Below, in pieces: positions 1 to 9,832 of a stretch of 64,000 bases of DNA. The stretch is from Sphingomonas sp. RIT328. Lineage in GTDB: Bacteria > Pseudomonadota > Alphaproteobacteria > Sphingomonadales > Sphingomonadaceae. Below the pieces are notes generated by a model. That model searched no databases and was not told where the DNA came from. It saw only the letters and a list, made by a program, of their open reading frames with translations. Numbering within the stretch: position 1 is the first letter of the stretch; each line of letters starts with the position of its first letter. The position numbers were made by a program, and so were the translations under genes. The stretch lies in the NCBI RefSeq assembly GCF_000632225.1, contig NZ_JFYV01000004.1:43944-107943 (forward strand), read 5' to 3'.

Positions 1-71
1 CATATTGCGGCGCGACGGCCGCCGGAGCAATCCGAGGCCGCTCGGAAGGTCGTCCCGTAGCGACACGCACC

Positions 72-93
72 ACCCCGGTCTTCGCCGGGGTGA
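72..93. repeat. short palindromic intergenic repeat
   Basis: The unit CACCCCGG-TCTTCG-CCGGGGTG forms an 8-bp palindrome with a 6-nt loop. A related, longer copy lies at 53701-53788, so this looks like a half copy of a dispersed REP-like intergenic element. Nothing else recognisable is seen in bases 1-191. Confidence 0.6.
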
Positions 94-191
94 TGCGAGG
101 TTCGGGAAGGTTTCGATCATCGTCTGGCGCGACGATCGGTTCGAGGTGATGCCGAGCCTGTTCAGCAAGGCTCGTTCCGCTTCAAACAGAA

Positions 192-223
192 GCGGGCGGG
201 CGACCAGAGGCCGACCCGCCCGC
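192..223 (-). terminator. possible terminator after the aldehyde dehydrogenase gene
   Basis: A perfect 9-bp GC stem (GCGGGCGGG at 192-200 with CCCGCCCGC at 215-223) lies 44 nt beyond the stop of the minus-strand dehydrogenase gene. On the minus strand it is followed by TTCTGTTTG, a weak T-rich tract. The position and stem fit a Rho-independent terminator; the poor T-run keeps confidence low. Confidence 0.35.
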
Positions 224-266
224 CTCATGAACGACACTCCCGCCCCTGGACGGGAGCATCCACAGC

Positions 267-1847
267 TTACCGCGGGCTGGCTTCGCGCTTGCCGTCGAGC
301 CGGCGGGCGATGCTCCAGCCGTTGTCGTCGCGCAGCGCGGCGGGCAGCAGCGCCGGCGCGAGGTTCTGGAAGCAGACCGGGCGCAGGAAGCGCGCGATCG
401 CCAGCGTGCCGACCGACGTCGTCCGCCCGTCGCTCGTCGCCGGGAAGGGGCCGCCGTGGACCATCGCCGGCGCCACCTCGACACCGGTCGGCCAGCCGTT
501 CGCCAGCACGCGGCCGACGCGGCGTGCGATCACCGGCATCAGCTTGGCCGCATCCGCCTCGTCAGCGGGATCGAGCTGCAGCGTCGCGGTGAGCTGACCT
601 TCGAGCTTGCCGACCACCGCGATGATCTCGTCGATGCTGGCGCAACGGACGACCACCGACGACGATCCGAACACCTCGTGCGACAGCGCGACGTCGGCGA
701 GGAACTGCTCCGCCGTCGTCTGGAACAGCGCGCCGACCGCCTGGTTGACACCTTCGCCGACCTTGCCGCGCGCGATCGTCGTCACGGCGGAATGGCTGGC
801 GAGCGCCTCGACGCCCTTTTCGAAGCTCGCATGGATGCCGGGGGACAGCATCGTCGCCGGCTGGCTGTCGGTCAGCGCCGCGCCGGCGTCGCGCACGAAG
901 GCGTCGAGCTCCGGACCGTCGATCGCCAGCACCAGGCCGGGGTTGGTGCAGAACTGCCCCGCGCCCATCGTCAGCGATGCGACGTACTCCTTGGCGAGCG
1001 CCGCTCCGCGTGCGGCGAGCGCGGCGGGGAAGATCACCACCGGATTGATGCTCGACATCTCGGCATAGACCGGGATCGGCTCGTCGCGCTCGGCGGCGAT
1101 GCGGGCGAGGGCGAGACCGCCGGCGCGCGAGCCGGTGAAGCCGACCGCCTGGATGCGCGGATCGGCGACCAGCGCGCCGCCCAGCTCGTTCGTTTCGCCG
1201 GGAAGATAGGAGAAGACGCCGGCGGGCAGCCCGGCGGTCTTCACCGCCTGCTGGATCGCGCGGGCGACCAGCTCGCCGGTGCCGGGATGCGCGGGATGGC
1301 CCTTGACCACCACCGGGCAGCCGGCGGCGAGCGCCGAGGCGGTGTCGCCGCCCGCCACCGAAAAGGCGAGCGGGAAGTTGGAGGCGCCGAACACCGCCAC
1401 CGGACCGATGGCGAGGTTGATGCGGCGCAGGTCGGGGCGCGGCAGCGGCGCGCGCTCGGGCTGCGCCGGATCGATCGTCGCGTCGAGGAAGTCGCCCTGG
1501 CGCACGACGCCGGCGAACAGACGCAGCTGACCGACGGTCCGGCCACGCTCGCCCTCCAACCGGGCGCGCGGCAGGCCGCTCTCGGCCATCGCGCGCTCGA
1601 TCAGCGCGTCACCGATGTCGAGGATGTTCTGCGCGATGCCTTCGAGGAAGGCGGCGCGCGCCTCGAGGTCGGTGGCGGCGAAGGCGGGGAAGGCCGCTTC
1701 GGCGAGCGCGCAGGCCTCGGCCACCGCATCGGCACGCGCCGACGAGAAGTCTGGGGTCAGCGTTTCGCCGCTCGCCGGATTGACCGCGGTGAAACGGTCG
1801 GAAGCTTGGCGTGATTCGCCGCCGATCAGCAGGGCGCCGTCGATCAT
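267..1847 (-). CDS. alpha-ketoglutarate semialdehyde dehydrogenase (2,5-dioxovalerate dehydrogenase)
   Basis: NAD(P)-dependent aldehyde dehydrogenase of 526 aa, the length of the KGSADH branch of the ALDH superfamily. These enzymes oxidise 2,5-dioxopentanoate to 2-oxoglutarate at the end of oxidative pentose, uronate and hydroxyproline pathways. The catalytic Cys300 (GQFCTNPG), general base Glu263 ([10 protein letters not shown]) and Asn157 (ASNFPLAF) are all present. The YAEMSSINP context is characteristic of this branch rather than of generic ALDHs. The ATG start at 1847 has a GAGAGG ribosome-binding site just upstream. No sugar-catabolic genes are adjacent, so the actual pathway cannot be read from context. 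Cytoplasmic; no signal peptide. Confidence 0.88.
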   Translation of the reverse strand: MIDGALLIGGESRQASDRFTAVNPASGETLTPDFSSARADAVAEACALAEAAFPAFAATDLEARAAFLEGIAQNILDIGDALIERAMAESGLPRARLEGERGRTVGQLRLFAGVVRQGDFLDATIDPAQPERAPLPRPDLRRINLAIGPVAVFGASNFPLAFSVAGGDTASALAAGCPVVVKGHPAHPGTGELVARAIQQAVKTAGLPAGVFSYLPGETNELGGALVADPRIQAVGFTGSRAGGLALARIAAERDEPIPVYAEMSSINPVVIFPAALAARGAALAKEYVASLTMGAGQFCTNPGLVLAIDGPELDAFVRDAGAALTDSQPATMLSPGIHASFEKGVEALASHSAVTTIARGKVGEGVNQAVGALFQTTAEQFLADVALSHEVFGSSSVVVRCASIDEIIAVVGKLEGQLTATLQLDPADEADAAKLMPVIARRVGRVLANGWPTGVEVAPAMVHGGPFPATSDGRTTSVGTLAIARFLRPVCFQNLAPALLPAALRDDNGWSIARRLDGKREASPR

Positions 1848-1939
1848 CGGAAATACCTCTCAGGAAATTGTCTGAGTTAATCTAGGCCACCGGCCGCCCC
1901 GCGACAATGGCGCACGTTGATCCTCGTCGCGCGTCAGGC

Positions 1940-2323
1940 TCACTCCTCCGCTTCGAACGTCACGGCCTCGCCGCTGTCCTGCGGATCGAGATCCCAGAGC
2001 GCAGCGACCTGTTCGACCGCGCGGCGGGCGATCGCGTCGAGCGATTCGGGGCAGGAGGCCTGCACGTCCCAATTATGCCCGGCTCCCGCCCACGGCTCGG
2101 CGAGCGTCGGTAGCATGAAGTCGATGGCGGTCCCCTCACTGTCGAGCGACAGACGCAACGCCGCGCGGTTGAGCTCGTCGCGCAGGGCCTCGGCACCCAG
2201 CGTCGGGCGGGGGTGGCCGGCGGCGGCAGCATGTCCGGCCGATCCGGACTGGGGTTCGTCGTCTTCCATGACAGGGCAAGCGCAACAGGATGAGGATCGT
2301 TCCGCTACGTTACCCATCGACAT
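1940..2323 (-). CDS. hypothetical protein
   Basis: A 127-aa protein that I do not recognise. It has no signal peptide or membrane segment. The N-terminal 25 residues are Cys/Ser rich (SSSCCACP) and may not be translated, because in-frame ATGs exist at residues 3 and 19. The conserved-looking part is residues 42-127, which is acidic and ends in a run of Glu and Asp. It lies divergently from a TonB receptor gene, with about 70 nt between the starts, and downstream of it is the dehydrogenase gene. Coding is supported mainly by its codon-position GC pattern and by fitting the gap; the opposite strand also has an open frame here. Confidence 0.5.
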   Translation of the reverse strand: MSMGNVAERSSSCCACPVMEDDEPQSGSAGHAAAAGHPRPTLGAEALRDELNRAALRLSLDSEGTAIDFMLPTLAEPWAGAGHNWDVQASCPESLDAIARRAVEQVAALWDLDPQDSGEAVTFEAEE

Positions 2324-2393
2324 TTTCGACCCGAAACCTGCCGCGATGCGGTAGATTGCTGTTCTTCATCGGAAAAAGCGTCAATGGGCGGCG

Positions 2394-4418
2394 ATGCGCT
2401 ATTTGATCCTGCCCGCCCTGACGCTCGCCACCCCCGCCGTCGCGCAGACTGGCGCGGCGGCCGACGACATCGTCGTCACCGGGCGCGGCCTGCCCGATTC
2501 GCCCGGCGAGCGCGCCTTCGACATCGTCACGATCGATCGCGACCGCTTGCAGGCCAATGCCGCCGCGCGGCTCGAAAGCGTGCTCGCCGACGTCGCCGGC
2601 CTCCAGCAATTCCGCCGCTCGGACAGCCGCAGCGCCAATCCGACCAGCCAGGGGATCAGCCTGCGCGGCATCGGCGGCAATGCGTCGAGCCGGGCGCTGC
2701 TGATCGTCGACGGCGTGCCGCAGGCCGATCCGTTCGGCGGCTGGGTCGCCTTTCCGGCCTATGCCACCGGCCGGTTGGGGCAGGTGCGGGTGACGCGCGG
2801 CGGCGGCAGCGGCTATTTCGGCCCGGGGGCGCTCACCGGCACGGTGCAGATCGACAGCGCGACACCCGACCAGCTCGCCCCGCTCGACGCGAGCGTCTTC
2901 TACGGCAGCCGCGATTCGGTCGACGCGCAGGGCAATGCCGCCCTGGTCCGCGACGGCGGCTTCGCGACGCTGTCCGCGGCCTATGCGCGCGGCGACGGCT
3001 TCGTGCCCACCGTCGCCGGACAGCGTGGCCCGGTCGACCGGCCGGCGCCCTACGAACAGGCCTCCGCCGCGCTGCGCACCGTCGTGACGATCGCGCCGGC
3101 GACCGAACTCCAGGCCAATGTCAGCGCCTTCACCGACCGGCGCGAGCGCGGCACCGCTTATACCGCCAACCAGTCCGACGGGGCCGACGCCAGTCTGCGG
3201 CTGGTCGGACGCGGCCGCTGGGGCTGGTCGGCGCTCGCCTATCTGCAGACGCGCGCCTTCGCGTCGAGCTTCGCCAGCGTCAACGCGGCGCGCACCACCG
3301 CCAGCCAGTCGCTGAATCAATATAACACGCCCGCGACCGGACTCGGCGCGCGGATCGAGGTGCAGCCGCCGGTCGCCGACACCGTCGACCTGCGGCTCGG
3401 CGCCGATCTGCGCGACGTGTCGGGCAAGACGCAGGAGCTGTTCACCTTCGTCGCCGCCCGTCCGACGCGGCGCCGCGAGGCGGGGGGCGAGACGCGGACG
3501 CAGGGCCTGTTCGCCGACGGCAGCGTCACGCTCGGCGACCTGACGCTGACCGGCGCGGCGCGGATCGACTGGTGGACGATCGACGGCGGCTATCTCAGCG
3601 AACGCCCGCTCGCCGGCGGCGCGGCGCTGACCGATACGCGTTTCGCCGACCGGTCGGGGGACGAGGCGACCGGGCGGGTCGGTGCGGCCTGGCGCGCGGC
3701 CGACTGGCTGACGCTGCGCGCCGCCGGCTATCGCGGCTGGCGGCTGCCGACGCTCAACGAACTCTACCGGCCGTTCCGCGTCGGCAATGACGTCACCGCC
3801 GCCAACGCCGCGCTGTCGCCCGAGCGGCTGACCGGGATCGAGGCTGGCGCGACGCTCACCCCGCTTGCCGGAGCGAGCCTCGCCGTGACGGTGTTCCACG
3901 ACCGGCTGACCGATGCGATCGCCAACGTCACTTTGTCGTCGACGCCGACCAGCGCGTCGCGCGTCCGCCGCAATCTCGACGCGATCCGCTCGACCGGGGT
4001 GGAGGTGGACGCGCGCTACGCCTTCGGGCCGTTCGACGCGCTCGCCTCGTGGAGCCATGTCGATGCGCGCGTGCGCGCCTCGGGTGCGGCGGCGACGCTC
4101 GACGGGCTGCGCCCGGCGCAGACGCCGCGCGATGCGGTGTCGGCGACGCTCGGCTGGCGCCGCGAACGCGCCGCGCTGTCGGCGACGCTGCGCCATGTCG
4201 CGCGACAGTTCGATGACGATCAGAACAGCCGCAGCCTCGCGCCCGCGACGACGCTCGACGGCTATGCCGCGCTGCCGCTCACCCGCGCGCTGACGCTGGA
4301 GGCACGCGCCGAGAACCTGTTCGATGCCCGCGTCGAGGCGGGGATCAGCGGCGCGTATATCGTCGAGCGCGCCACCCCGCGGACGCTGTGGATCGGGCTG
4401 CGCGCACGGCTCGGCTGA
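2394..4418 (+). CDS. TonB-dependent receptor
   Basis: Outer-membrane TonB-dependent receptor of 674 aa. It opens with a signal peptide (MRYLILPALTLATPAVAQ), followed by the IVVTGRG TonB-box-like motif at about residue 26. The plug domain follows (LQQFRR, ISLRGIGGNASSR, LIVDGVPQADPFGGW), then beta-barrel strands through to the C-terminal aromatic-poor end WIGLRARLG. The family imports siderophores, cobalamin, haem or carbohydrates using proton-motive energy from TonB-ExbBD. The substrate is not evident, since no transporter or regulator is adjacent. The alanine racemase gene starts 43 nt downstream on the same strand. Confidence 0.9.
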   Translation: MRYLILPALTLATPAVAQTGAAADDIVVTGRGLPDSPGERAFDIVTIDRDRLQANAAARLESVLADVAGLQQFRRSDSRSANPTSQGISLRGIGGNASSRALLIVDGVPQADPFGGWVAFPAYATGRLGQVRVTRGGGSGYFGPGALTGTVQIDSATPDQLAPLDASVFYGSRDSVDAQGNAALVRDGGFATLSAAYARGDGFVPTVAGQRGPVDRPAPYEQASAALRTVVTIAPATELQANVSAFTDRRERGTAYTANQSDGADASLRLVGRGRWGWSALAYLQTRAFASSFASVNAARTTASQSLNQYNTPATGLGARIEVQPPVADTVDLRLGADLRDVSGKTQELFTFVAARPTRRREAGGETRTQGLFADGSVTLGDLTLTGAARIDWWTIDGGYLSERPLAGGAALTDTRFADRSGDEATGRVGAAWRAADWLTLRAAGYRGWRLPTLNELYRPFRVGNDVTAANAALSPERLTGIEAGATLTPLAGASLAVTVFHDRLTDAIANVTLSSTPTSASRVRRNLDAIRSTGVEVDARYAFGPFDALASWSHVDARVRASGAAATLDGLRPAQTPRDAVSATLGWRRERAALSATLRHVARQFDDDQNSRSLAPATTLDGYAALPLTRALTLEARAENLFDARVEAGISGAYIVERATPRTLWIGLRARLG

Positions 4419-4461
4419 CGCGGGCATCGACGCGGCGGCCGCGGGCGATTAAGCGGCACGC

Positions 4462-5484
4462 GTGACCGCACCGCTTCGCCTCCGCCTCGATGCCGCAGCC
4501 CTTGCCGACAATTGGCGCACGCTCGACCGGATGAGCGGCGCGGCGGCGTGCGGCGCGGCGGTCAAGGCGAACGGCTATGGCCTCGGCGCCACCGCGGTGG
4601 CGGAGCGGCTCGCCGCCGCCGGCTGCCGCGATTTCTTCGTCGCGACCTGGGCGGAGGCGGAACGGCTCGCCCCGCTCGGCCTGTCGCTGTCGGTGCTGCA
4701 CGGCATGCGCGACGAGGATATGCCGCTGGCGCTGGCGGGGATCGCCCGGCCGGTGCTCAACAGCGCGGCGCAGGTGGCACGCTGGCGCGCGGCGGGCGGC
4801 GGCCTCTGCGACGTGATGGTTGATACCGGGATCAACCGGCTCGGCGTCGCGCCGCAGGCGGTGCGCGACGGCCTGCTCGACGGGTTGTCGATCGAGACCC
4901 TGCTCAGCCATCTCGCCTGCGCCGACGAGGACAGCGCGATGAACGCGCGCCAGCGCACCGCCTTCGCCGCGCTCGCCGGGGCGACCGCGGCCCGGCGGAT
5001 GAGCCTCGCCAATTCGGGTGGTATCGCGCTCGGCGGCGATTATGCCTTCGATCTGACCCGGCCCGGCATCGCGCTTTACGGCGGCATCGTCCGGCCCGAA
5101 TATGCCGGGCGGATCCGCAGCGTCGTCACGCCACAGGCGCAGGTGCTGCAACGTCGTACCGTCGCGGCGGGCGAGACGGTCGGCTATAACGCGACGTGGA
5201 GAGCGCCGCGGGCGACCGAGGTCGCGATCCTCAACCTCGGCTATGCCGACGGTTACGTCCGCGGCTTCTCCGACACCGGCACCGCGGGGGAGGGGCGCCT
5301 GCCGGTGATCGGCCGCGTCTCGATGGACCTGCTCGCGCTCGACGTCAGCGCCAGCCCGGATCTGGGCGAGGGCGATTGGGTGACGCTCGACTTCGCGTTG
5401 CCCGACGCGGCGGCGGCGAGCGGGATGTCGCAATATGAGCTGCTGACGCTGCTGGGGCAGCGGTATGATCGGGTGTGGGGCTGA
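4462..5484 (+). CDS. alr: alanine racemase
   Basis: PLP-dependent alanine racemase, 340 aa, which interconverts L- and D-alanine for peptidoglycan. The PLP lysine is Lys35 in AAVKANGYGLG, and the second catalytic residue Tyr242 lies in VGYNATW. The RVSMDLLALDV segment near the C-terminus is also typical. The family is usually about 360 aa, so this is a compact member. The start is a GTG at 4462 (GTG ACC GCA CCG), the only reasonable start before the conserved N-terminus. The stop abuts, convergently, the end of the oxygenase gene at 5485. Confidence 0.93.
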   Translation: MTAPLRLRLDAAALADNWRTLDRMSGAAACGAAVKANGYGLGATAVAERLAAAGCRDFFVATWAEAERLAPLGLSLSVLHGMRDEDMPLALAGIARPVLNSAAQVARWRAAGGGLCDVMVDTGINRLGVAPQAVRDGLLDGLSIETLLSHLACADEDSAMNARQRTAFAALAGATAARRMSLANSGGIALGGDYAFDLTRPGIALYGGIVRPEYAGRIRSVVTPQAQVLQRRTVAAGETVGYNATWRAPRATEVAILNLGYADGYVRGFSDTGTAGEGRLPVIGRVSMDLLALDVSASPDLGEGDWVTLDFALPDAAAASGMSQYELLTLLGQRYDRVWG

Positions 5485-6429
5485 TCAGACCGCTTCGGGT
5501 CCGGTCCAGACGTCGAACGGCCGTGCCCGAATCCACCGCGTCGCGAGCCATTTGACGCCGCTGCGGACGGGCTCGCCGGCGTGGCGGGCGGTGGTGAGGC
5601 CACGGCTTGCAGCGTCGACATTGTCGAAGATGATCGCGTCTCCCACGCGCGGGCGGATGATGAGCTTGTGATCGGGAAAGGTCGTCTCGCCACCGGTAAA
5701 ATCGTCGTTGAGATAGACGAGCACCGTCGTGACGCGTTGATTACGCGCCTGCGGAAGAATGTCCGAATGAAGGCGGAATTGTTGCCCCGGCCGGTAGCGC
5801 AATACGGTCAGCGCCTCGCCTTGGCCGATCTGGGTGGCGCTCAAAGCGGCGATCCGCTGATTGAGGGCGCGGATCACCGGATCCTCGCGCACCGGGCCGA
5901 TCACGGCCGCGTCCGACGTGCGGATGGGGTGCGGCACCGATCGCCCGGTGCGCGGATCGACCACCACCGCCGGCGCGAGTAGATCGTCGGCCGCACGCGC
6001 GATATGCGCGCATTCCGCCGGCGTGAACGCCGCGGCGGCGCGACGCACGCTGCCGTCGGCGCTGAGTGGCTGGATCGGGGGCAGGCTTGCCGGCGCCCCC
6101 GCGTCATCGAGCGGCATCGCCGCAAGCAGCGTTTCCAGCTGTCGCGCCGGCGCGTCGCCCGCCGCGACCGCCTCGCCCAGGAGGCGCCTAGCCGCCTGCC
6201 AGTCGGCGGCGGCACCGGTGCCGTTGGCAGTGAGGGCGATCTCGATCAGCCGGGCCTCGACGTTGCCGGTAGCCGCAGCACGTCGCAGCGAGGAACGCGC
6301 GGCGGGCAGATCACGCGGCAAGGGGCGGCCCTGCAACTGCCACAGTCCGAGCTGGAACAGCGCCTCGCCATCTCCGGCAGCGGCACGCCGTTGAACCTCG
6401 GCGACGGCGGTCATCGGATCGATCTGCAT
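5485..6429 (-). CDS. Sel1-repeat / 2OG-Fe(II) oxygenase (prolyl 4-hydroxylase type)
   Basis: A protein of 314 aa with two parts. Residues 5-100 are Sel1-like helical repeats (AAAGDGEALFQLGLWQLQG, then AAATGNVEARL). Residues about 130-305 are a prolyl-4-hydroxylase-type 2-oxoglutarate dioxygenase. The iron ligands are His221 and Asp223 (FRLHSD) and His283 (ARHAGEPV); Lys293 (GVKWLATRW) is the probable 2-oxoglutarate anchor. I chose the ATG at 6429 because the longer open frame from 6468 would begin inside a strong terminator (6446-6474). It follows the large TonB receptor gene in the same direction. Such oxygenases commonly sit beside receptors in sphingomonads and caulobacters; the substrate is unknown. 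Confidence 0.82.
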   Translation of the reverse strand: MQIDPMTAVAEVQRRAAAGDGEALFQLGLWQLQGRPLPRDLPAARSSLRRAAATGNVEARLIEIALTANGTGAAADWQAARRLLGEAVAAGDAPARQLETLLAAMPLDDAGAPASLPPIQPLSADGSVRRAAAAFTPAECAHIARAADDLLAPAVVVDPRTGRSVPHPIRTSDAAVIGPVREDPVIRALNQRIAALSATQIGQGEALTVLRYRPGQQFRLHSDILPQARNQRVTTVLVYLNDDFTGGETTFPDHKLIIRPRVGDAIIFDNVDAASRGLTTARHAGEPVRSGVKWLATRWIRARPFDVWTGPEAV

Positions 6430-6445
6430 GGCCCGACGGTGGACG

Positions 6446-6474
6446 AAAAAAGGGCCGGTGGAAACCACCGGCCC
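6446..6474 (-). terminator. Rho-independent terminator of the large TonB receptor gene
   Basis: On the minus strand a perfect 10-bp stem (GGGCCGGTGG / CCACCGGCCC) with a 3-nt TTT loop is followed directly by six Ts. It lies 28 nt after the stop codon of the receptor gene and 17 nt before the ATG of the oxygenase gene. It therefore separates the two and argues against the longer oxygenase start. Confidence 0.88.
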
Positions 6475-6501
6475 TCCAAGTTGTGCGGTTTGCCGAAGCG
6501 C

Positions 6502-9500
6502 TTAGAAGCGCGCGGTGACGCCTGCGTAGAAGCGACGCCCGATATTGTCGAAGATTGCGCTACCCGCACCGATGCCGGTCGCGCCGAGCGGCGGCAGGCG
6601 ATCGGTGAGATTGTCGACGCCGAGATAGAAGGTCGACCGCTCGCTGAAATCGATGCCGAGCTTGGCGCCGATGTACAGGACATCCGGATAGAAGGGGATG
6701 TCGAAATCGTCGAGATTCTGCGCCGGGCGGCCTTGAAAGGCGATCCGGTTCTCGATCACACCGACCGACTGCTTCGACAGATAGCGGAACTGGGTGTCGA
6801 ACGTGACGAGGCCGAAATCGGCGCCGAGGTTCACCGTCACCTGATCCTTCGGATAGCCCAACTCGCCGACGAAAGTATCCGCGAAGCCCGGCTGCAGCGG
6901 ATTGAGGAAGTTGCTGGCTTCCAGAAGATGCGTGTAGATCACCTGACCCGACAGGCGCGTACCGCCGAAGCTGTGCGCGTAGGACAGGTTGGCGTCGATA
7001 CCGCGCCGCTTCAGGCTCGCATAGTTCAGCGGATTGTCGAGCAATGCACCTTCGATGATCCGATAGGATTGTTCGCCATTCGGACCGGTCGCGCCGGCGG
7101 CAACGCGGGTGAACTGATTGCAGAACTGATTGTTGGTGATCGACGGTGAGTCATAGCAGTTGTTGACGGTCGCCTGTGCACCCGCCGAGTTGATGACGTT
7201 GTTGACCTTGATGTTGTAATAATCGACCGACAGGATCAGTCCCGGCGCGAAGGTCGGCGAAATCACCGCGCCATAGGTGTACGAGTCCGACTTCTCGGCA
7301 CGCAGGTTGGCGTTACCACCGCTCAGGATCTCGAGCGACTGCACGTATTGGTAGTTGTAGCTGGTCGGAATGCCCGCAGCCGCGCAATTGGCGGCGCGGA
7401 ACTGTGTGCCGCGGCCGAGATTATCCGCCGAGCACGGGTCCAGGAAGCCAGGCGCGAAATTCTGCCCGGCCGATGCATACAATTCGCTGAGGTTCGGTGC
7501 CCGCACCGACCGCCCGTAATTGGCGCGCAGGCGGACGCCCTCGACCGGCGCCCAGACGCCGTTGAGGTTGTAGGTGTAAACGGTGCCCGCCGAGCCCTTG
7601 TAGTCGGAGACGCGACCGGCGGCGCCGACCGTGACCTCCTTGAGCAGCGTGATGTCCTTGAGCAGCGGCACACGCAACTCACCGAACGCTTCCTTCACCT
7701 CGAACGACGGCGGATCGAACCGCGCCAGTGCGTTGTAGAAGGTGTAGCCGGCCTGCACGTAGGGATCGGCCTGGAAGTAGTTCGTCTCGCGACGATATTC
7801 CGCACCGATCGAGAAGCCGACCGCGCCGCCCGGCAGGTTGAAGAACTTCGACGAATCACCCGAAAGGTTGGCCAGCAGGTCAAGCTGGGTGATCTTGCCT
7901 TCCGAGACGGTGTTGCGCAGCACGTAATTGCGCGTCGCATCGGAGATGCTGCCGACGCCGAACGGATTGAGCGGCTGGCAGTTGGCGATGTCGTTGGCGA
8001 GGTTCGCAGCATTGCCGCCGACATCCTCACCGAAGGCGAAGCGGCTGGCATCGAGCTGCGCGCCGCAGACGATCTGACCGGTCGCCGGATTGCGCACCGC
8101 GTCGAGTGCGAGGCTCAGCCGCTGCACGTCGACGTTGCCGAGAACGCGGGTGCGCTCCTTGAATTCGCCGTAGTTGGCCGACACCTCGTAGTTGAACGTG
8201 TCGGCGAAGTCGCCGCGCACGCCACCGACGATGCGATAGGTCTCGCGCCGTGCATCCTCACGTCGCGAACCAAGATCGGTGAGGTTCTTGCGCAGGATGA
8301 AGCGATAGGCGCCGCTGTTGATCTGCGTGCGCAGCGTCGCTGCCTGTGCGGCGGTGATTGCCGCGCCGGTGGTGGGATTGATGCCATTGTTGACTGCCAG
8401 CAGCGCCTGTGCGGTCAGTGCCGCACTCGCATCCGCGCTGAGGAACGGATTGTCGAGGCGCGGACGCTCGTACAGCGCGTCGATCGTCGAGCCGGTATAG
8501 AAGGCCGGACCCGAGCCGCCGAGGCTGACCGAGTCGACGCGGACATATTTGGCTTCGACGAACGGCACGAACGCGTCCGAAACGGCGAAGTGGCCGACGA
8601 GATTGGCCGAATAGCGATCGAGCTGCGGGAGCAGCTGGACCAGCGTGCCTTCACGCCGCGTGTTGCCGTTGCCCCCAATGAAGGAGCCCGCAGGGGCCGC
8701 CGACGGGGCCGCTGCCGTACCGTTGGCGATGCCGACGCGCGTGCCGGTCTCCTGGATCAGCGAACCGCCCGGCTGGAACAGATAGTTGCAGGTATAGGCG
8801 CGGCCGAGCGGATCGCGGCCGCAGCGCGCAGTGGACGTTGCGCCGAGCCCGGCTCCGGCGAAAGAAACGAGTCCGCCGTCGAAGATCGTCGCGCTGCGCA
8901 CGTTGCGGAAGAAGACCGCGTCCGGCACGCCGTCATAGTTGAGCTTGCCGTCGACGCCGACACCCGCCGCATCGACGTTGGTCGTGACGAACGTATCGTT
9001 CTGGCGATAGGCCTTGCGGTCGGACGCGAACAGCGCCTCGGTGCGGGCATATTCGAGGTTGACCGCGAGGTTGCCACGGCCGTCAGCGAAATTCTTGCCG
9101 CCGGTCAGGCTGACGAAATAGCTGCCAGCGTCCTTTTCGTCGCTGACGCCGCCCTGGGCGCGGATCTGCAGGCCTTCGAAATTCTGCTTGAGGCGGAAGT
9201 TGACGACGCCGGCGATCGCGTCCGAGCCGTAGACCGCGGAGTTGCCGCCGGTGACGAGGTCGACGCCCTCGATCAGGTCGGTCGGGATCGTGTTGACGTC
9301 CACCGACACCGCATTGTTGAGGATGTCAGACCCGACATGGCGGCGGCCGTTGACGACGACGAGCGTGCGCGACGTGCCGAGCCCGCGCAGATCGAGCAGG
9401 TTGAGACCGCCGGTGCCGAGGAAGCGCGTCGAGTTCGACTGGCTGTAGGTGCTCTGCAGCTGCGGCAGATCGTTGAGCACGTCACCGATCGAGGTGCGCG

Positions 9501-9762
9501 CGGTCTGGGTCAGCTCGGCGGCCGACACGGTGGTGATCGGCACGACCGATACCGCGTTGGGCGAACGGATGCGCGATCCGGTGATAACGATTTCCTCGGA
9601 CGGCCGCGTCGGCTCGTCCTGATCGGGCGCCGCCATCGAGGTCCCGGCCGTGTTGCTGCCGGCCTGCGGCGCATTCGTATCGGGAGCGGTTTGCGCGAAG
9701 GCATTGGTGGCGAGCAGCATCCCGCCCGCGAGCGCGCTCGCGGAGAACAACCAGTTCTTCAT
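6502..9762 (-). CDS. large TonB-dependent receptor
   Basis: TonB-dependent receptor of 1086 aa, much larger than the two others in this window. The start is ATG at 9762 (MKNWLFSASALAGGMLLATNAFA, a clear signal peptide), with AGGGGA just upstream; open frame further upstream is non-coding. The TonB-box-like EEIVITGSRI is near residue 57. The plug carries NGRRHVGSDILNN and TGGNSAVYGSDAIAGVVNFRLK, hallmarks of the large proteobacterial receptors that import glycans, peptides or other polymers. The barrel ends in RRFYAGVTARF with the expected C-terminal Phe. Its codon use is slightly less GC-extreme than that of its neighbours. A strong terminator follows it. Confidence 0.93.
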   Translation of the reverse strand: MKNWLFSASALAGGMLLATNAFAQTAPDTNAPQAGSNTAGTSMAAPDQDEPTRPSEEIVITGSRIRSPNAVSVVPITTVSAAELTQTARTSIGDVLNDLPQLQSTYSQSNSTRFLGTGGLNLLDLRGLGTSRTLVVVNGRRHVGSDILNNAVSVDVNTIPTDLIEGVDLVTGGNSAVYGSDAIAGVVNFRLKQNFEGLQIRAQGGVSDEKDAGSYFVSLTGGKNFADGRGNLAVNLEYARTEALFASDRKAYRQNDTFVTTNVDAAGVGVDGKLNYDGVPDAVFFRNVRSATIFDGGLVSFAGAGLGATSTARCGRDPLGRAYTCNYLFQPGGSLIQETGTRVGIANGTAAAPSAAPAGSFIGGNGNTRREGTLVQLLPQLDRYSANLVGHFAVSDAFVPFVEAKYVRVDSVSLGGSGPAFYTGSTIDALYERPRLDNPFLSADASAALTAQALLAVNNGINPTTGAAITAAQAATLRTQINSGAYRFILRKNLTDLGSRREDARRETYRIVGGVRGDFADTFNYEVSANYGEFKERTRVLGNVDVQRLSLALDAVRNPATGQIVCGAQLDASRFAFGEDVGGNAANLANDIANCQPLNPFGVGSISDATRNYVLRNTVSEGKITQLDLLANLSGDSSKFFNLPGGAVGFSIGAEYRRETNYFQADPYVQAGYTFYNALARFDPPSFEVKEAFGELRVPLLKDITLLKEVTVGAAGRVSDYKGSAGTVYTYNLNGVWAPVEGVRLRANYGRSVRAPNLSELYASAGQNFAPGFLDPCSADNLGRGTQFRAANCAAAGIPTSYNYQYVQSLEILSGGNANLRAEKSDSYTYGAVISPTFAPGLILSVDYYNIKVNNVINSAGAQATVNNCYDSPSITNNQFCNQFTRVAAGATGPNGEQSYRIIEGALLDNPLNYASLKRRGIDANLSYAHSFGGTRLSGQVIYTHLLEASNFLNPLQPGFADTFVGELGYPKDQVTVNLGADFGLVTFDTQFRYLSKQSVGVIENRIAFQGRPAQNLDDFDIPFYPDVLYIGAKLGIDFSERSTFYLGVDNLTDRLPPLGATGIGAGSAIFDNIGRRFYAGVTARF

Positions 9763-9832
9763 AATAGTCCCCTGTGTCAGGCGTTTATCGCCTTTGTCAG
9801 GGGACCATGTTGGCAAACGCACGGCCGCAGGG

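Noticed and set aside
2310..4427. Long open frame (705 codons) antisense to the TonB receptor gene
   Set aside because: It is Arg/Ala/Gly-rich low-complexity translation with no domain or signal, as expected opposite a high-GC gene. The plus-strand receptor has clear motifs throughout.
6430..6468. Longer N-terminus for the 2OG oxygenase starting at 6468
   Set aside because: Those codons lie within the terminator stem-loop and T-run of the upstream receptor gene; the ATG at 6429 starts the Sel1 region.
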